NCBI GenBank assembly: GCA_903927855.1
Contig: CAIYOL010000049.1
Span: 1-5,730 of the forward strand
Direction: 5' to 3'
Source of the DNA: an uncultured Planctomycetota bacterium
GTDB lineage: Bacteria > Planctomycetota > Phycisphaerae > Sedimentisphaerales > Anaerobacaceae
Length of the DNA: 5,730 bases
Within the stretch, counting starts at the first letter, position 1. Every line of letters starts with the position of its first letter. Of the stretch, positions 5,359 through 5,730 are shown piece after piece. The translations under genes and the position numbers were made by a program. The notes beneath the pieces were generated by a model. The model searched no databases and had not been told where the DNA came from. It was given only the letters and a program-made list of their open reading frames with translations.

Positions 5359-5730
5359 TATAGAGAGTTGAGCATAAAAAACAAATACGCAAACGGCGCC
5401 GCCGGCAGCAGTGAATCAAGGATGTCCAGTATTCCACCAAAGCCAGGTACCATGCTTGCAGAATCTTTTTGTTTAGCGTCCCGTTTTATCATAGACTCGG
5501 CCAAATCGCCCATTTGGCCTAAAAATGCAAAACAGGAGCCGAAAATTACTGCTAACCACCAAACCATTATATCACAAATTACGGCAAAGAGAATAGCGAC
5601 TACAATTGCGGTTACTACGGCACCGGCCATGCCTTCCCAGCTTTTACCGGGGCTGATTACAGGCGAAAATTTATGCCTGCCAAAAATACTTCCGATTGAA
5701 TAAGCTCCTATGTCAGCGGACTTTACAACA
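5358..5730 (-). CDS. cdsA: Phosphatidate cytidylyltransferase CdsA (C-terminal 123 residues, 5' end missing)
   Basis: The frame is open from the right edge to the TAG at 5360-5358 and gives the last 123 residues of CdsA. This integral membrane enzyme makes CDP-diacylglycerol from CTP and phosphatidate, the entry to phospholipid synthesis. In order the fragment shows the ADIGAYSIGSIFGRHK segment (5-20), the family motif SPGKSWEG (26-33), two hydrophobic stretches (about 34-55 and 57-72) and the C-terminal signature from GDLAESMIKRDAKQKDS to GFGGILDILDS. In that signature Lys-Arg, Lys-Asp and both Asp of the LDxLD end are present, but the common GHGG and DR are replaced by GFGG and DI, a variant I associate with Planctomycetes-type sequences. 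It overlaps the phoH ribosome-binding site by one base and has the same reading frame as phoH. Confidence 0.93.
   Translation of the reverse strand, partial: VVKSADIGAYSIGSIFGRHKFSPVISPGKSWEGMAGAVVTAIVVAILFAVICDIMVWWLAVIFGSCFAFLGQMGDLAESMIKRDAKQKDSASMVPGFGGILDILDSLLPAAPFAYLFFMLNSL

Noticed and set aside
5347..5365. Short palindromes CTCTATAGAG and AAAATTTT at the cdsA-phoH junction
   Set aside because: The first would leave a two-base loop if fully paired and the second is a short A/T run; both are readily expected by chance.
5346..5730. CdsA-PhoH fusion by readthrough of the in-frame TAG
   Set aside because: A membrane enzyme and a cytoplasmic ATPase with a proper Shine-Dalgarno and start between them; nothing in the sequence suggests recoding.
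1..5730. tRNA, rRNA, CRISPR arrays, insertion sequences or riboswitches
   Set aside because: Nearly all of the window is coding, the spacers are 8 to 97 nt, and no cloverleaf, direct-repeat array with spacers, transposase or terminal inverted repeats is visible.

Overview
The window reads as a piece of a bacterial chromosome with every supported gene on the minus strand, so it is transcribed from right to left. It holds the tail of a housekeeping operon followed by the start of an accessory gene. I suspect a planctomycete of the Phycisphaerae/Sedimentisphaerales type. The reasons are the moderate GC content, the CdsA variant ending in GFGGILD, and a secreted protein built from a jelly-roll-like domain, a fibronectin-like module and a BNR_4 propeller, an architecture I associate with polysaccharide degraders of that group. 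This placement is inference, not proof.

Positions 5730 down to 1513 form a tightly packed operon: cdsA (3' end only), a phoH-like ATPase starting at TTG, a membrane HD phosphohydrolase of the YqfF/PgpH family, ybeY and recO. Intergenic gaps are only 8 to 17 nt. The phoH-yqfF-ybeY order, with recO nearby, is a widely conserved cluster. PhoH-like ATPase and YbeY are linked to rRNA maturation and ribosome quality control, YqfF/PgpH proteins degrade c-di-AMP, RecO loads RecA during recombinational repair, and CdsA makes CDP-diacylglycerol for phospholipid synthesis.

After recO, a 97-nt spacer (1416-1512) carries a plausible sigma-70-type promoter. It is followed by a gene of at least 471 codons that runs off the left edge. 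This gene encodes an exported protein with a signal peptide, a predicted jelly-roll-like domain, an Fn3-like module and the start of a BNR_4 propeller of the kind found in ulvan-lyase-related families. By eye it is richer in GC than the operon.

I do not see an undescribed multi-gene system. The points that deserve a second look are: a YqfF/PgpH homologue that lacks the extracellular sensor domain; a YbeY with Asp in place of the third metal-binding His; a 7-bp tandem repeat inside the zinc-finger linker of recO; a perfect 6-bp hairpin that hides the recO ribosome-binding site across the ybeY stop codon; and the putative polysaccharide lyase with a two-His signature.
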